Assembly: GCA_013390605.1 (NCBI GenBank)
Contig: JACAUB010000001.1
Coordinates: 5,184,754-5,248,753 of the forward strand
Length of the DNA stretch: 64,000 nucleotides
Reading direction: 5' to 3'
Source of the DNA: Bacteroidota bacterium
GTDB taxonomy: Bacteria > Bacteroidota > Bacteroidia > Bacteroidales > Cfx3-03
Part shown: one piece after another, positions 6,607 to 15,993 of the stretch
Layout of the letters: each line of letters starts with the position of its first letter
Numbering within the stretch: position 1 is the first letter of the stretch
Made by a program: the position numbers and the translations under genes
Notes under the pieces: model-generated
Seen by the model: the letters and a program-made list of their open reading frames with translations, nothing else
What the model was told of the DNA's origin: nothing
Database searches by the model: none

Positions 6607-7680
6607 ATGACTCAGGAAAAAGAACGTGCGATGGATGATCTCATCATCTCTTATTTTGACGAAACTATTTCGCCGGATGAGTTGACGCAGCTTAAAGATT
6701 GGATTTCTGAGTCCTCTGAAAACAGAGCCTATTTTAAGGCGTTAGCGAAAATCCACAAAGCTTCAAGTATTGCTGCAAATATTGAGGGATTTGATGCAAA
6801 GGCTGCCTTTATACGGATTTCAAATAAATATCCTGATCTAAAACCCACAAATACCAATAAGCATTTTAGACAAATCTATTTTACCGTAGCTAAAGTTGCT
6901 GCGATCATCATTTTTGGATTTATATTGGGATATGCTTTTGATCATGTGATTCACTCATCAGAAGCTGTAAATCGTGATGTACTATCAAAAAGTGAATTCA
7001 CGGTTCCGTTAGGTTCAAAATCAAAAGTATTACTCCCCGATGGAACGGAAGTATGGTTGAATGCGGGTAGCGCACTTAACTATTATTCGAATTTTGGCTT
7101 GAAACGACGCGATGTTTTTCTGTCAGGTGAAGGATATTTTAAGGTTGCAAAAATGAAGAAACCTTTCATTGTACATGCAGGTGGTTTGACGGTTAAAGCA
7201 CTAGGTACGGAATTTAATGTGAAAGCCTATGCGGACGAAAGTATTACGCAAGCTATCCTGGTTCATGGATCGATAGCGGTTGATAAAATTGCTTCGAATA
7301 ATGAAAAGACCAGGGATGAAAAAGAGGGTGTTATTCTGGTACCGGGTCAGCAGGTGGTTTATCATCGGCCAGCAACAGCATCTGCTGAATCCATACTAGC
7401 CGAAAAACTGGTGGTGTGTGATATTAATCCTCAAAGTGCCATATCATGGAAAGAAAAATGCTGGATTATTGAGAGAGAAGAATTGCAATCATTGGCTGTA
7501 AAACTTGAGCGAAAATATGAAATCAAGGTTGTCATTATGAGCAATGACTTGAAAAAATTTAAGTTTACAGGGATATTGAAAAATGAATCTATAGAACAAG
7601 TCTTAATAGCACTGCGTTTATCGGCGCCTATAAAATACAAATTTATTAAAGGAACTGTTTATCTTTCTGACAGTAAATAA
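6607..7680 (+). CDS. FecR-like anti-sigma factor
   Basis: A 357-residue inner-membrane protein: an N-terminal cytoplasmic part (1-90) with the short DUF4880-like start (DDLIISYFDETISPDELTQL), one transmembrane helix at about 92-112, a periplasmic FecR domain at about 130-225 (LPDGTEVWLNAGSAL; FLSGEGYFKV; LGTEFNVKAY) and the DUF4974 domain at about 285-355. It holds the upstream sigma factor inactive until the STN domain of the SusC receptor signals. A second ATG at residue 9 (MDDLII) is also a plausible start. Promoter sequence between the two genes is not evident, so they may be cotranscribed. Confidence 0.93.
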   Translation: MTQEKERAMDDLIISYFDETISPDELTQLKDWISESSENRAYFKALAKIHKASSIAANIEGFDAKAAFIRISNKYPDLKPTNTNKHFRQIYFTVAKVAAIIIFGFILGYAFDHVIHSSEAVNRDVLSKSEFTVPLGSKSKVLLPDGTEVWLNAGSALNYYSNFGLKRRDVFLSGEGYFKVAKMKKPFIVHAGGLTVKALGTEFNVKAYADESITQAILVHGSIAVDKIASNNEKTRDEKEGVILVPGQQVVYHRPATASAESILAEKLVVCDINPQSAISWKEKCWIIEREELQSLAVKLERKYEIKVVIMSNDLKKFKFTGILKNESIEQVLIALRLSAPIKYKFIKGTVYLSDSK

Positions 7681-7769
7681 TAAGTTGTTGTTAAGCGAAT
7701 ATTAAGAATAGATAATATTAATTCATGATTAAATAATAATCAGTTAATATATAAGAAAAAGTAGAGATG

Positions 7770-7777
7770 TATCTTTG
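7770..7777 (+). promoter_or_regulatory. -7-like element ahead of SusC
   Basis: TATCTTTG fits TAnnTTTG, about 150 bases upstream of the SusC start, giving a long untranslated leader that includes the hairpin at 7880-7905. SusC may additionally use a promoter read by the adjacent ECF sigma factor, which I cannot define. Confidence 0.45.
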
Positions 7778-7879
7778 TGGTTATATTTAAAAACTACAAC
7801 TAATCATTAAATATTAATTATAACGCATTAATGCCTATGGAAACACGATGGTAATAGGAAAAATTATGCAAAAAAAAAA

Positions 7880-7905
7880 CCGCAGAATGAGGAAGCACTC
7901 TGCGG
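7880..7905 (+). promoter_or_regulatory. stem-loop in the SusC leader
   Basis: CCGCAGA and TCTGCGG form a perfect 7-bp stem with a 12-base loop, preceded by a run of ten A, 27 bases before the SusC start. No T-run follows, so it is not a terminator on the plus strand; on the minus strand it is followed by a T-run and could stop antisense transcripts. A role in leader regulation is possible. Confidence 0.45.
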
Positions 7906-7931
7906 ATAATCAGTTCGATAACTTGTGTTAA

Positions 7932-10900
7932 ATGTTTAAGCTGAAAACAAAAACAGACACTTTATTATTAAAATCTAATTCTTACAAATGTATGAAAATT
8001 CATCAAAAATTAAAACGACTTTTTAAACAAAAGAGAATCGTTGAATTACTTATTAATCAGAAAATACTCATATTACTTCTTGCTTGCGTATTTCTTATTC
8101 ATACAGCAGGATATACACAGCCTGGATATGCTATATCAATGCAAAACAGGAGTATCAGAGAGGTGTTGAAGAAAATAGAAGGGTTTGGGACCTATCGGTT
8201 CTTTTTTAAAGATGATCTTGCATCTTTAGAAAAGAAAGTGAATTTAAACGTTGAAAAGGCTGATTTGGATGAGATACTGAAAAAGGTTTTTGCAAATACA
8301 GATCTAGGTTACAAAATAATGGAGGATAATCTGGTGATTGTAACTCAGTCGTCGGCTTTATTCCCAAAAGGTGTTATTTCAAAACAATTAAATATCAGGG
8401 GGATTATTATTGATGAAAATGGATTACCATTACCTGGTGTAAATATTAGAGTTAAGAGCACAGGGCTTGGAACGGTTAGTGATAAGGAAGGTAGATTTAG
8501 TATTGATATAGCTGATAGAAATACAATACTCCAGTTTTCATTTATCGGATTTATTACTCAGGAAATTGAAGTTGGCAGTCAGTCTTTTGTAACGGTTGTT
8601 CTCAAAGAAGATATCAAAAAGCTGGATGAGGTTGTCGTAATTGGCTATGGACAAATAAGGAAAAAAGATCTTTCAACTGCAGTGTCAACGCTTAGTAATC
8701 TGTCGTCAATGAAGAGTAGACCAACGGGCATTGGCGGAATGATGCAGGGTAATATTGCTGGCGTCACGGTTGTTAATAATGGTGGTGATCCGGGTTCAAG
8801 CCCTCAAATAGTAATTCGAGGAAATGGTTCTCGTGGAGGCGATAGTCCACTTTGGGTTGTTGATGGTGTGCCAGGAGCTCCTGTGAATACTGAGGATATC
8901 GAATCGTTAGTTGTATTAAAAGATGCTGCGTCGGCAGCTATATATGGTTCGAATGTGGGATCAGGTGGGGTCATTCTTGTAACTACTAAACAAGCTAAAT
9001 CTGGTAAGCCACGTATCGAAGCAAATTTTTACCGAGGCTATGAAAATGCATGGAAACTTCCTTCAGCATTGAATGCAAAGGAGTTGGCCGATGTTAAGAA
9101 TTTAGCTGCCGATAATGCAGGAGTTGCTCGTAATCCGGCTTTCGATGCTACCCAAAATCCTTATGGAATGGTAACCAGAACAAATTGGATTGACGAAATA
9201 TTCAGAACCGGGAAAACTGATCATTTCTCTATTACTGCAACAGGAGGGAATGACAATCTTAAAGGGTTAGTTTCATTTGAGGCAAACAATACAGATGGTA
9301 TTCTTCTTAATACTTTTAGTAGAGGATTCAGCGGAAAAGCGATTGTTGATTTTAAGATTTCTAAAAATATCTCTTTCTCACAATGGATTCAGGCAGGGGT
9401 TACAAAAGGATATTCTGCTGATACACATAGTGGATATACCGGAACCATTATTTCAGCTATTTACATGCCTCCATCTGCAACTGTATATGATAAAGATGGT
9501 TCTTTTGGTGGTGTTGTTCCTAAAGATAATCTTAAATATGCCGGTGCATATGGAGATATTGTAAATCCTGTTGCTACACTGTTACGTACTGATATCTCTA
9601 ATCCAACTCGCAAAATTCATTCAACATCAACACTTTCTGTTAATCTGATTCCCGGCCTTTCTTTTAAATCAGTGTTTACGATAAGTGGAAATGATAGTCA
9701 ATATTCATCATTTTCGCCAATACGTTCTGAACCAGGTAAACCTAGTCTTTCTAATAGCCTGGATCTTTCAACTTCTTCGTACTATCGCTGGTTGTGGGAA
9801 AATGTTGGAACATATACGAAAACTTTTGATAAGCATATATTTACTTTGATGGGTGGTTATACCTCTTCGTATGAAAAATATACTGGATTTGGATTAACAG
9901 CTTATGATTTCTTGTATGAGGATGCATGGGCACGTACTTTGATTAATGCGAGTGATTGGTCGAAATCGAAACCGTATCAGAATATTTCTGAGCAGGCTGC
10001 TACCTCTTCTTTTGGCCGTATTTCATATAACTACTCAGATCGTTATTTCCTTACTGCCAGTTTGCGTAATGATGCTACTTCAAAACTCTATACTAAAAAT
10101 AACAGTGGAACATTTCCTGCTGTTTCAGGGGCCTGGAAAATATCTTCGGAGCCTTTCTTCGATGTGCCGCTGATTAATCTCTTGAAAATACGTGGAAGTT
10201 GGGGACAAATTGGAAATGTAGGTAAAGTGCCGAACTATTCGTCTAATGTTACACTTACTTCTCAACGTAATACGATTCTTGGTCAGAATCCTGTCCAGAA
10301 TACGGGGTTGGCACTAACTTCTATTGCAAACTATGATCTTACATGGGAAACTTCAGAGCAGACAGACTTTGGATTTGATTTAGATCTTTTTAATAATCAT
10401 TTGAATATTGTTTCTGATTATTATGAAAAAAAGACAAAGAATCTGATTGACTATATTCCTATTGCAGGTACTGCAGGTATTCCAAATCAGCCTTTGGGTA
10501 ATGTAGGTTTAGTAAAAAATTCGGGGATTGAGGTTGCTGTTACTTACAGTAATCAGATTGGTGATCTGAAGTATAAAATTGGTGGAAACTTTGCTACTAA
10601 TAAATCAGAAGTACTCAATTTAGGGACGAGTGCATATTATAATGAGGGGGATGCTGTTCGTGGTGTCTTGACTCCGTTACGCTCAACTGTTGGTCAACCA
10701 TGGTATTCTTACTTTGTTATTCCAACAAATGGGATATTCCAGAGTGATGCAGAAGCAAAAGCTTACTTAAATAAAAGTGGAACTCCTATTCAACCGAATG
10801 CAAAGGCTGGCGACTTAAAATTTGTTGATTCGAATGGTGATGGTCAGATTAACGATAATGATCGTGTTTATAAGGGTAGTTATTTGCCTAAAACAACCTT

Positions 10901-11378
10901 TGGGTTCAATGGCTACGCAAGTTATAAAGGTTTTGATTTCTCGTTCCAGATACAAGGGGTGAGTGGAAATAAAATTTTTAATGCACTTAAATTAACAACA
11001 TTGACTGCTGCTGAACAAGGATATAACATGTCGAGAGACATTCTTGGTGCATGGTCGCCTACAAATAAGGGTTCAAACATTCCACGTGTCTCAGCTACAG
11101 ATCCAAATCAAAACTTTGGATTAACTTCTGACTGGTATCTTGAAGATGGTTCTTATCTGCGTGTTAAAAACATTACGATGGGATACTCCATACCAAGCTC
11201 GTTTTTCCAAAAGGTGAAGATGGAGAATTGTAAGGTCCGTTTTTATTTAAGTGCCGAAAACCTATTAACTATTACTAAGTATTCAGGCATGGATCCTGAG
11301 GTTGGAAATAATGGTATTGATGTTGGTAGTTATCCCGTAAGCAGAACATTTAGTGTGGGTGTTAACGTTAATTTCTAA
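7932..11378 (+). CDS. SusC/RagA TonB-linked outer-membrane transporter with STN signalling domain
   Basis: A 1148-residue TonB-dependent transporter. After the signal segment (ILILLLACVFLIHTAGYTQ, about 45-63) come an STN domain (about 68-135; REVLKKIEGFGTYRFFF), a carboxypeptidase-regulatory-like beta domain (about 150-230; GIIIDENGLPLPGVNIRVK), the plug (about 240-360; VVVIGYGQIRKKDL; VLKDAASAAIYG) and a beta barrel ending in VNVNF. The STN domain marks it as a transducer that talks to the FecR/sigma pair just upstream. A second ATG at 7992 (MKIHQKLKRLFK) gives a more usual SusC start and may be the true one. It imports the oligomer captured by the SusD 38 bases downstream. Substrate is unknown; the phosphatase that follows hints at a phosphorylated ligand. 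Confidence 0.95.
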   Translation: MFKLKTKTDTLLLKSNSYKCMKIHQKLKRLFKQKRIVELLINQKILILLLACVFLIHTAGYTQPGYAISMQNRSIREVLKKIEGFGTYRFFFKDDLASLEKKVNLNVEKADLDEILKKVFANTDLGYKIMEDNLVIVTQSSALFPKGVISKQLNIRGIIIDENGLPLPGVNIRVKSTGLGTVSDKEGRFSIDIADRNTILQFSFIGFITQEIEVGSQSFVTVVLKEDIKKLDEVVVIGYGQIRKKDLSTAVSTLSNLSSMKSRPTGIGGMMQGNIAGVTVVNNGGDPGSSPQIVIRGNGSRGGDSPLWVVDGVPGAPVNTEDIESLVVLKDAASAAIYGSNVGSGGVILVTTKQAKSGKPRIEANFYRGYENAWKLPSALNAKELADVKNLAADNAGVARNPAFDATQNPYGMVTRTNWIDEIFRTGKTDHFSITATGGNDNLKGLVSFEANNTDGILLNTFSRGFSGKAIVDFKISKNISFSQWIQAGVTKGYSADTHSGYTGTIISAIYMPPSATVYDKDGSFGGVVPKDNLKYAGAYGDIVNPVATLLRTDISNPTRKIHSTSTLSVNLIPGLSFKSVFTISGNDSQYSSFSPIRSEPGKPSLSNSLDLSTSSYYRWLWENVGTYTKTFDKHIFTLMGGYTSSYEKYTGFGLTAYDFLYEDAWARTLINASDWSKSKPYQNISEQAATSSFGRISYNYSDRYFLTASLRNDATSKLYTKNNSGTFPAVSGAWKISSEPFFDVPLINLLKIRGSWGQIGNVGKVPNYSSNVTLTSQRNTILGQNPVQNTGLALTSIANYDLTWETSEQTDFGFDLDLFNNHLNIVSDYYEKKTKNLIDYIPIAGTAGIPNQPLGNVGLVKNSGIEVAVTYSNQIGDLKYKIGGNFATNKSEVLNLGTSAYYNEGDAVRGVLTPLRSTVGQPWYSYFVIPTNGIFQSDAEAKAYLNKSGTPIQPNAKAGDLKFVDSNGDGQINDNDRVYKGSYLPKTTFGFNGYASYKGFDFSFQIQGVSGNKIFNALKLTTLTAAEQGYNMSRDILGAWSPTNKGSNIPRVSATDPNQNFGLTSDWYLEDGSYLRVKNITMGYSIPSSFFQKVKMENCKVRFYLSAENLLTITKYSGMDPEVGNNGIDVGSYPVSRTFSVGVNVNF

Positions 11379-11416
11379 GTTTTCATTTCTATTGATAACG
11401 TTCAAAATTTTGAATC

Positions 11417-12970
11417 ATGAATAAGAAGAGTTTAATAATATTCGCTGGAATGTTGATCCTGATGGTCACTTCCTGCTCCAAGGAATTTCTTGATTATAAG
11501 CCTTATGGCGAGCCATCGACCGTTAATTTCTGGAAAACAGAAAGTGATGCAAATCTTGCTGCTAACGGACTTTATTCTTTCTTTACAGCGGACGAGGTTA
11601 TCGGTCGTGGGTTCTTTTGGTATATCTGCGCAAGTGATGATATGATTGTGGGTCGTGATAAGACGCAAGCTGTTAATATGAAAAATTTTGTTGACGCAGG
11701 CTCGAATGCTTATACTACACAAAACTGGCCAGATATGTATCAAATAGTTGCCAGAGCGAATGCTATTCTGGTAAATGTTCCTAAAATGAATATTAGTCAG
11801 GCAACAAAAGATCTCGTGATGGGGCAGGCATATTTCTTTAGAGCATGGGCTTATATGTGGTTGGCTCCAAGATATGGCGATAATAGAGCAGGGATTCCAA
11901 TTGTAGAACCCAACCTGCCTGTTGATAAATTGGATGTCGCCAGAGCAAAGAACGTAAGCGAAAACTACCTTTATTGTATTGAGGATTTTAAAAAAGCAGC
12001 TGATCTACTTCCTTATTTCGATCAGTTGGCTCCTGCCGATTATGGCCGTCCTCATAAAACAGCTTGTTGGGCTTATATTGCGAAGGCTTATCTTTATAAT
12101 GCACAGTATGATCCAACGAGTTATGCAAAAGTTGTTGAGTATTCAGACATGGTAATTAGTTCGAAAAAGCATAAACTTTTAACTAATTTTGCAGATGTAT
12201 TCAAAGTTACAAACAATTGGAGCAGTGAATATATCTGGTCGTTTGTGTCCAATAATATAGCCGGATCGATTACGCCTACTGTATTTCTGGAGAATAAGGG
12301 ATGGGGAAAATATAATGGTTGGGGATACTGGCAACCTACACTTGAACTATATCAGGAGTACGAACAAGGAGATCCTCGTCGCGAAGCTACTATACTGAAT
12401 TTTGGCGACTCATTTCAATATTTTGGGGAAACAAGGCGTTACTCTTCAACTAATTCGCGTTCCGGATTTCAGTTTAATAAATTTATGGATCCTTTCCGTG
12501 GATCTGATCCAATCGGAAGTGGTCTCGTTAATCCAAGTGGCGACGCTGCAACTACTGCTCTAAGTATTCCCTTAATTCGGTATTCAGAAGTCTATCTCTT
12601 TAAGGCGGAAGGATTAATCATGCAGGGAAAGAATGGCGATGAGCCATTAAATATAGTGCGTGCCCGTGCAGGTCTTTCTGCTAAGACGAATGCAACAATG
12701 GCTGATTTAAAACATGAGAGACGTGTAGAGTTGGCAGGAGAATGGGCCGATCGTCATTTCGATTTAGTTCGCTGGAAAGATGCTCAGTCTACTTATGCTA
12801 AGCCTTTACATGGAAGAATTCATACAAACCAATCAGATCCTGATTCTCCTTATGTTGTTAGTGTTGTATGGCCGGCCCGGACTTTTGATCCTGTTAAAAA
12901 CGCTGTATGGCCAATTCCTCCTCAGGAAATTGCGAATAGCAAAGTGCTGGTACAGAATGCAGGTTATTAA
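11417..12970 (+). CDS. SusD/RagB surface lipoprotein
   Basis: A 517-residue SusD-family protein. The lipoprotein signal ends in LMVTSC at about residues 15-20. The N-terminal SusD-like part (ESDANLAANGLYSFF), the TPR-like region (LVMGQAYFFRAWAYMWLAPRYG) and the C-terminal signature (LKHERRVELAGEWADRHFDLVRWKDA; VWPIPPQEI) are all visible, the last split here by my notation. It binds the ligand at the cell surface and closes over the SusC barrel. It follows SusC by 38 bases in the same operon, and a strong hairpin after it separates it from the phosphatase gene. Confidence 0.95.
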   Translation: MNKKSLIIFAGMLILMVTSCSKEFLDYKPYGEPSTVNFWKTESDANLAANGLYSFFTADEVIGRGFFWYICASDDMIVGRDKTQAVNMKNFVDAGSNAYTTQNWPDMYQIVARANAILVNVPKMNISQATKDLVMGQAYFFRAWAYMWLAPRYGDNRAGIPIVEPNLPVDKLDVARAKNVSENYLYCIEDFKKAADLLPYFDQLAPADYGRPHKTACWAYIAKAYLYNAQYDPTSYAKVVEYSDMVISSKKHKLLTNFADVFKVTNNWSSEYIWSFVSNNIAGSITPTVFLENKGWGKYNGWGYWQPTLELYQEYEQGDPRREATILNFGDSFQYFGETRRYSSTNSRSGFQFNKFMDPFRGSDPIGSGLVNPSGDAATTALSIPLIRYSEVYLFKAEGLIMQGKNGDEPLNIVRARAGLSAKTNATMADLKHERRVELAGEWADRHFDLVRWKDAQSTYAKPLHGRIHTNQSDPDSPYVVSVVWPARTFDPVKNAVWPIPPQEIANSKVLVQNAGY

Positions 12971-13017
12971 TTATTTATAACCTTTAATAATTCTTTTTTG
13001 ATGAATTATTGAGTTTG

Positions 13018-13065
13018 TTTACAATTAAATAGGAGCCGAGAAATCGGCTCTTATTTAATTGTAAA
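13018..13065 (+). terminator. strong hairpin after SusD
   Basis: GAGCCGA (13033-13039), a GAAA loop and TCGGCTC (13044-13050) form the core. Flanking TTTACAATTAAATA and TATTTAATTGTAAA extend the stem to about 20 bp. There is no long T-run after the stem, so it may be an attenuator or processing site rather than a full stop. Confidence 0.6.
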
Positions 13066-13139
13066 TTTGGTATTCTTAGTGATAAATTATTTTGGATTAC
13101 CAGTAATATAAAGAAAAACGCCTTTAATCCTTTTAATCA

Positions 13140-14987
13140 ATGACAAAAAAAATATTCATTATCATCGGTCTTCTAACTACATATCTTTCGGGCTATTCAC
13201 AGTACACTACTTTAAATGCACATTCTCATAATGATTATCAAAATGATATTCCTTTCTGGAGTGCTTATTATGCAGGGTTTGGTTCTATTGAAGCCGATAT
13301 CTGGGCCGTAAATGGAGAACTGATGGTGGCTCACCAGGAAAATGAGATTAATGCTGAACGAACACTTGATCAGCTATATATACAACCCATTGTTAAGTTA
13401 TTTAAGATGAATGGTGGGAAAGCATGGGGGAAAAATAATAATACTTTTCAGCTTGTTATTGAGCTTAAATCGGCGGTAGAACCAACATTAAGTTTACTGG
13501 TTCGTAAACTTGATCAATATCCAGAGATTTTTAATCAGAAAGTAAATAAAAATGCAATTCAGGTTACTATAACAGGAAAGCAACCGGCTCCTTCATCCTT
13601 TGATAAATATCCTGATTATATTTACTTTGATGGCAATCTTAATCAAAAGTATTCTGAAGCTCAATTGAAACGAGTTCCACTTTTTAGTCTTAACCTTAAG
13701 GAGTATACAAAATGGAATGGGAAAGCTAATATTCCGGCAAATGATGTAAAAAGAATCAGCAAGATTATTGATTCGGTTCATCAACTGGGTAGTAAAATAA
13801 GATTTTGGGGTGCTCCTGATATTATTAATGCATGGAAAGTATTGATAAACTTACAGGTAGATTATTTGAATACTGATAAAATATCAAAACTTGCAGAATA
13901 CCTCAATAATTATAACCATACACAATATACGGCTATTGAACAGCATATTGCATATCTGCCAACGTATGCTTATCTCAAGAAACCAATGCGTGTTAAAAAT
14001 GTGATTTTGCTTATTGGTGATGGAATGGGACTAGCTCATCTTTATGCAGGGTATACTGCAAATATGGGTGCTCTTAGTATTTTCAACATGCTTAATATAG
14101 GTTTCTCGAAAACTTCGTCTGCTGATTCGTATGTTACAGATTCAGGTGCAGGAGGATCGGCTTTTGCTATTGGAGAAAAAACAAATAATAGGAGTATAGG
14201 TGTCGATGCTCTGGGAATTACACATGAGAACATTCCAGAATTGCTTTCGCGTAGAGCTATTAAAAGTGCTATTATTTCTGTAGGGGATATTACTGATGCT
14301 ACTCCAGCTGTTTTCTATGCACATCAATCTGAAAGAGACTGGGCTGAGAAAATTGCAGATGATTTTATGCATAGTCCGGTAGATATACTGATGGGAGGGA
14401 ATCCAAAAGTTTTTACAAGTCGCAAAGATGGACGAAATCTACTTGATGAGCTGAAAAAGAAAAAATTTCAAATCATTATGGATTTTAACGATATCAATAA
14501 GTTGAATAAAGGGAAAGCTATTGTGCTTGATGATAAAGCTACCTGCTCAAAAATTGATGGGCGGAGTGATTTTTTGCCTAAATCAGTTAGTAAGTCTTGT
14601 GAGTTATTGACTAATGCTCCTAAAGGATTCTTTATGATGGCTGAAGGTGCCCAGATTGATTATGGTGGACATCGCAACGATATGCAGTATGTAATTAGAG
14701 AAATGCTCGATTTTGATTTGGCTGTTTCGGAAGCCTTGAAATTTGCCGATAAAAATAATGAAACACTGGTTATAGTTACAGCCGATCATGAAACCGGAGG
14801 AATTACATTACTCGATGGCAATTATTCAAAAGGAATGATTGATGGACAGTTTAGTACAAACGATCATACAGGCATTATGGTGCCCGTATTTGCATACGGC
14901 CCACACTCAGAAGACTTCAGAGGTGTTTATGAGAATACGGAAATTTTCAAGAAAATTATTACAGCTTTCGGAATTATAAGAAAGTAA
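13140..14987 (+). CDS. secreted two-domain phosphoesterase: GDPD/PI-PLC-like + alkaline phosphatase
   Basis: A 615-residue protein with a signal peptide ending near GYSQ (residue 21). Residues 22-265 form a glycerophosphodiesterase/PI-PLC-like barrel: HSHNDY (28-33), EADIW (51-55) and VAHQEN (63-68) supply the expected histidine and acidic residues. Residues 285-612 are an alkaline phosphatase: metal-binding GDGMG (293-297), nucleophile Ser335 in VTDSGAGGSA, and the later TADHETGG and DHTG metal ligands. One polypeptide could therefore hydrolyse a phosphodiester and then the resulting monoester outside the cytoplasm. It stands directly after the SusC/SusD pair and is closed by its own terminator, so it probably serves the same uptake locus. 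Domain calls are strong; the sequential reaction is inferred. Confidence 0.88.
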   Translation: MTKKIFIIIGLLTTYLSGYSQYTTLNAHSHNDYQNDIPFWSAYYAGFGSIEADIWAVNGELMVAHQENEINAERTLDQLYIQPIVKLFKMNGGKAWGKNNNTFQLVIELKSAVEPTLSLLVRKLDQYPEIFNQKVNKNAIQVTITGKQPAPSSFDKYPDYIYFDGNLNQKYSEAQLKRVPLFSLNLKEYTKWNGKANIPANDVKRISKIIDSVHQLGSKIRFWGAPDIINAWKVLINLQVDYLNTDKISKLAEYLNNYNHTQYTAIEQHIAYLPTYAYLKKPMRVKNVILLIGDGMGLAHLYAGYTANMGALSIFNMLNIGFSKTSSADSYVTDSGAGGSAFAIGEKTNNRSIGVDALGITHENIPELLSRRAIKSAIISVGDITDATPAVFYAHQSERDWAEKIADDFMHSPVDILMGGNPKVFTSRKDGRNLLDELKKKKFQIIMDFNDINKLNKGKAIVLDDKATCSKIDGRSDFLPKSVSKSCELLTNAPKGFFMMAEGAQIDYGGHRNDMQYVIREMLDFDLAVSEALKFADKNNETLVIVTADHETGGITLLDGNYSKGMIDGQFSTNDHTGIMVPVFAYGPHSEDFRGVYENTEIFKKIITAFGIIRK

Positions 14988-15005
14988 TATCTCTGGTAAT
15001 ATCTA

Positions 15006-15042
15006 TTTTGTAGAGAGGGTAGATTGTAACCTCTCTACAAAA
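15006..15042 (+). terminator. intrinsic terminator after the phosphatase
   Basis: TTTTGTAGAGAGG pairs perfectly with CCTCTCTACAAAA around an 11-base loop. The A and T flanks would allow it to act on either strand. Confidence 0.8.
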
Positions 15043-15086
15043 AAAATCTTATTTATTTTAAGATTATGATTTAACAAAATAATAAC

Positions 15087-15128
15087 TATATTTGCCCAAA
15101 GGTATCTTTTGTACACTAAGCGTGTATA
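15087..15128 (+). promoter_or_regulatory. promoter and candidate operator of the Nudix regulator
   Basis: TATATTTG at 15087-15094 is a good TAnnTTTG -7 box. Just downstream, TGTACAC-taagc-GTGTATA (15110-15128) is an inverted repeat with one mismatch in 7-bp arms. Its place over the likely transcript start suggests autorepression by the Nudix-type regulator encoded next. I found no second copy ahead of the transporter or phosphorylase genes. Confidence 0.5.
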
Positions 15129-15151
15129 TTCATATATAAATCAGTTATTCA

Positions 15152-15898
15152 ATGGGTAAAGAAGTTATTATTCCAAACATTTCTGTCGACTGTGTTATTT
15201 TCGGTTTTGACTTCGAAAAACTTAATGTGTTATTAGTCGAACGCGAATTGATCGACAGTAAAACAGGGGCGATCGTTATTAAGGATCACACCCTTACAGG
15301 TTATCATATCTTCGAGGATGAAGTTCTCGATAGTGCTGCCAGTAGAATTTTGAAAGATCTGACCGGTCTTGAAAATATTTATCTGGAACAGTTTTATACT
15401 TTTAGCGAAATAGATAGGGTTGCCGGTGAAAAGGATAAAAAATGGCTGGCTTATATGAATAAAGGCTTCGCCGATCGTATTATTACAGTCGGTTACTTTT
15501 CTTTGATAGATAGTACCAAGGTTGAGCTTACTGTACACAATCGAAATGCCAGCTGGGTTCCAATAGATGAAATTCCAGATATGGAGTTGGCTTTTGATCA
15601 TAAACATATTTTTGATAAGGCATTGGATGCTCTTCGCAATAAGGTGAAGATCGATCCTATTGTGTTTGAACTACTGCCGGAAAGATTTACGCTTACTCAA
15701 TTGCAAAAATTGTTGGAGGCGGTGTTTGATACCCCCTTGGAAAAAAGAAATTTTAGGAAAAAGGTAGGGCAGATGCCTTATGTTGTTGCGCTGAAAGAAA
15801 AACAAGTTGGGGTCCCTCATAAGCCTGCTCAACTCTATCTGTTTAGTCGTGAGGTTTACGAAAAAACGAAAAAAGAAAGAATTGGTTTGATGTTTTAA
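15152..15898 (+). CDS. Nudix-fold transcriptional regulator (NrtR/AraR-like)
   Basis: A 248-residue protein of the NrtR type. The Nudix fold occupies about residues 5-150 (VDCVIFGFDFEKLNVLLVER); the Nudix box region GYHIFEDEVLDSAASRILKD lacks the REVxEE glutamates, so hydrolase activity is unlikely. The C-terminal winged helix lies at about 165-248 (LPERFTLTQLQKLLEAVF; KRNFRKKVGQM). Members of this family in Bacteroidota include AraR, which regulates sugar genes in response to the sugar. Here the next genes are a sodium:solute symporter and a cellobiose phosphorylase, so a disaccharide or a sugar phosphate from phosphorolysis is a reasonable effector. It is transcribed from its own promoter and ends in its own terminator. 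Confidence 0.88.
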   Translation: MGKEVIIPNISVDCVIFGFDFEKLNVLLVERELIDSKTGAIVIKDHTLTGYHIFEDEVLDSAASRILKDLTGLENIYLEQFYTFSEIDRVAGEKDKKWLAYMNKGFADRIITVGYFSLIDSTKVELTVHNRNASWVPIDEIPDMELAFDHKHIFDKALDALRNKVKIDPIVFELLPERFTLTQLQKLLEAVFDTPLEKRNFRKKVGQMPYVVALKEKQVGVPHKPAQLYLFSREVYEKTKKERIGLMF

Positions 15899-15903
15899 TA
15901 CCT

Positions 15904-15938
15904 GAGTTGCAGGTATCCAGGCCTGCAACTCCTTTTTT
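15904..15938 (+). terminator. intrinsic terminator after the Nudix regulator
   Basis: GAGTTGCAGG (15904-15913) and CCTGCAACTC (15922-15931) form a perfect 10-bp stem with an 8-base loop, followed by TTTTTT. Textbook layout. Confidence 0.9.
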
Positions 15939-15993
15939 GCTTAATCGAAGTTTCATTACACAAATAACGCCTATCAGCTAAAAAATACATTTT

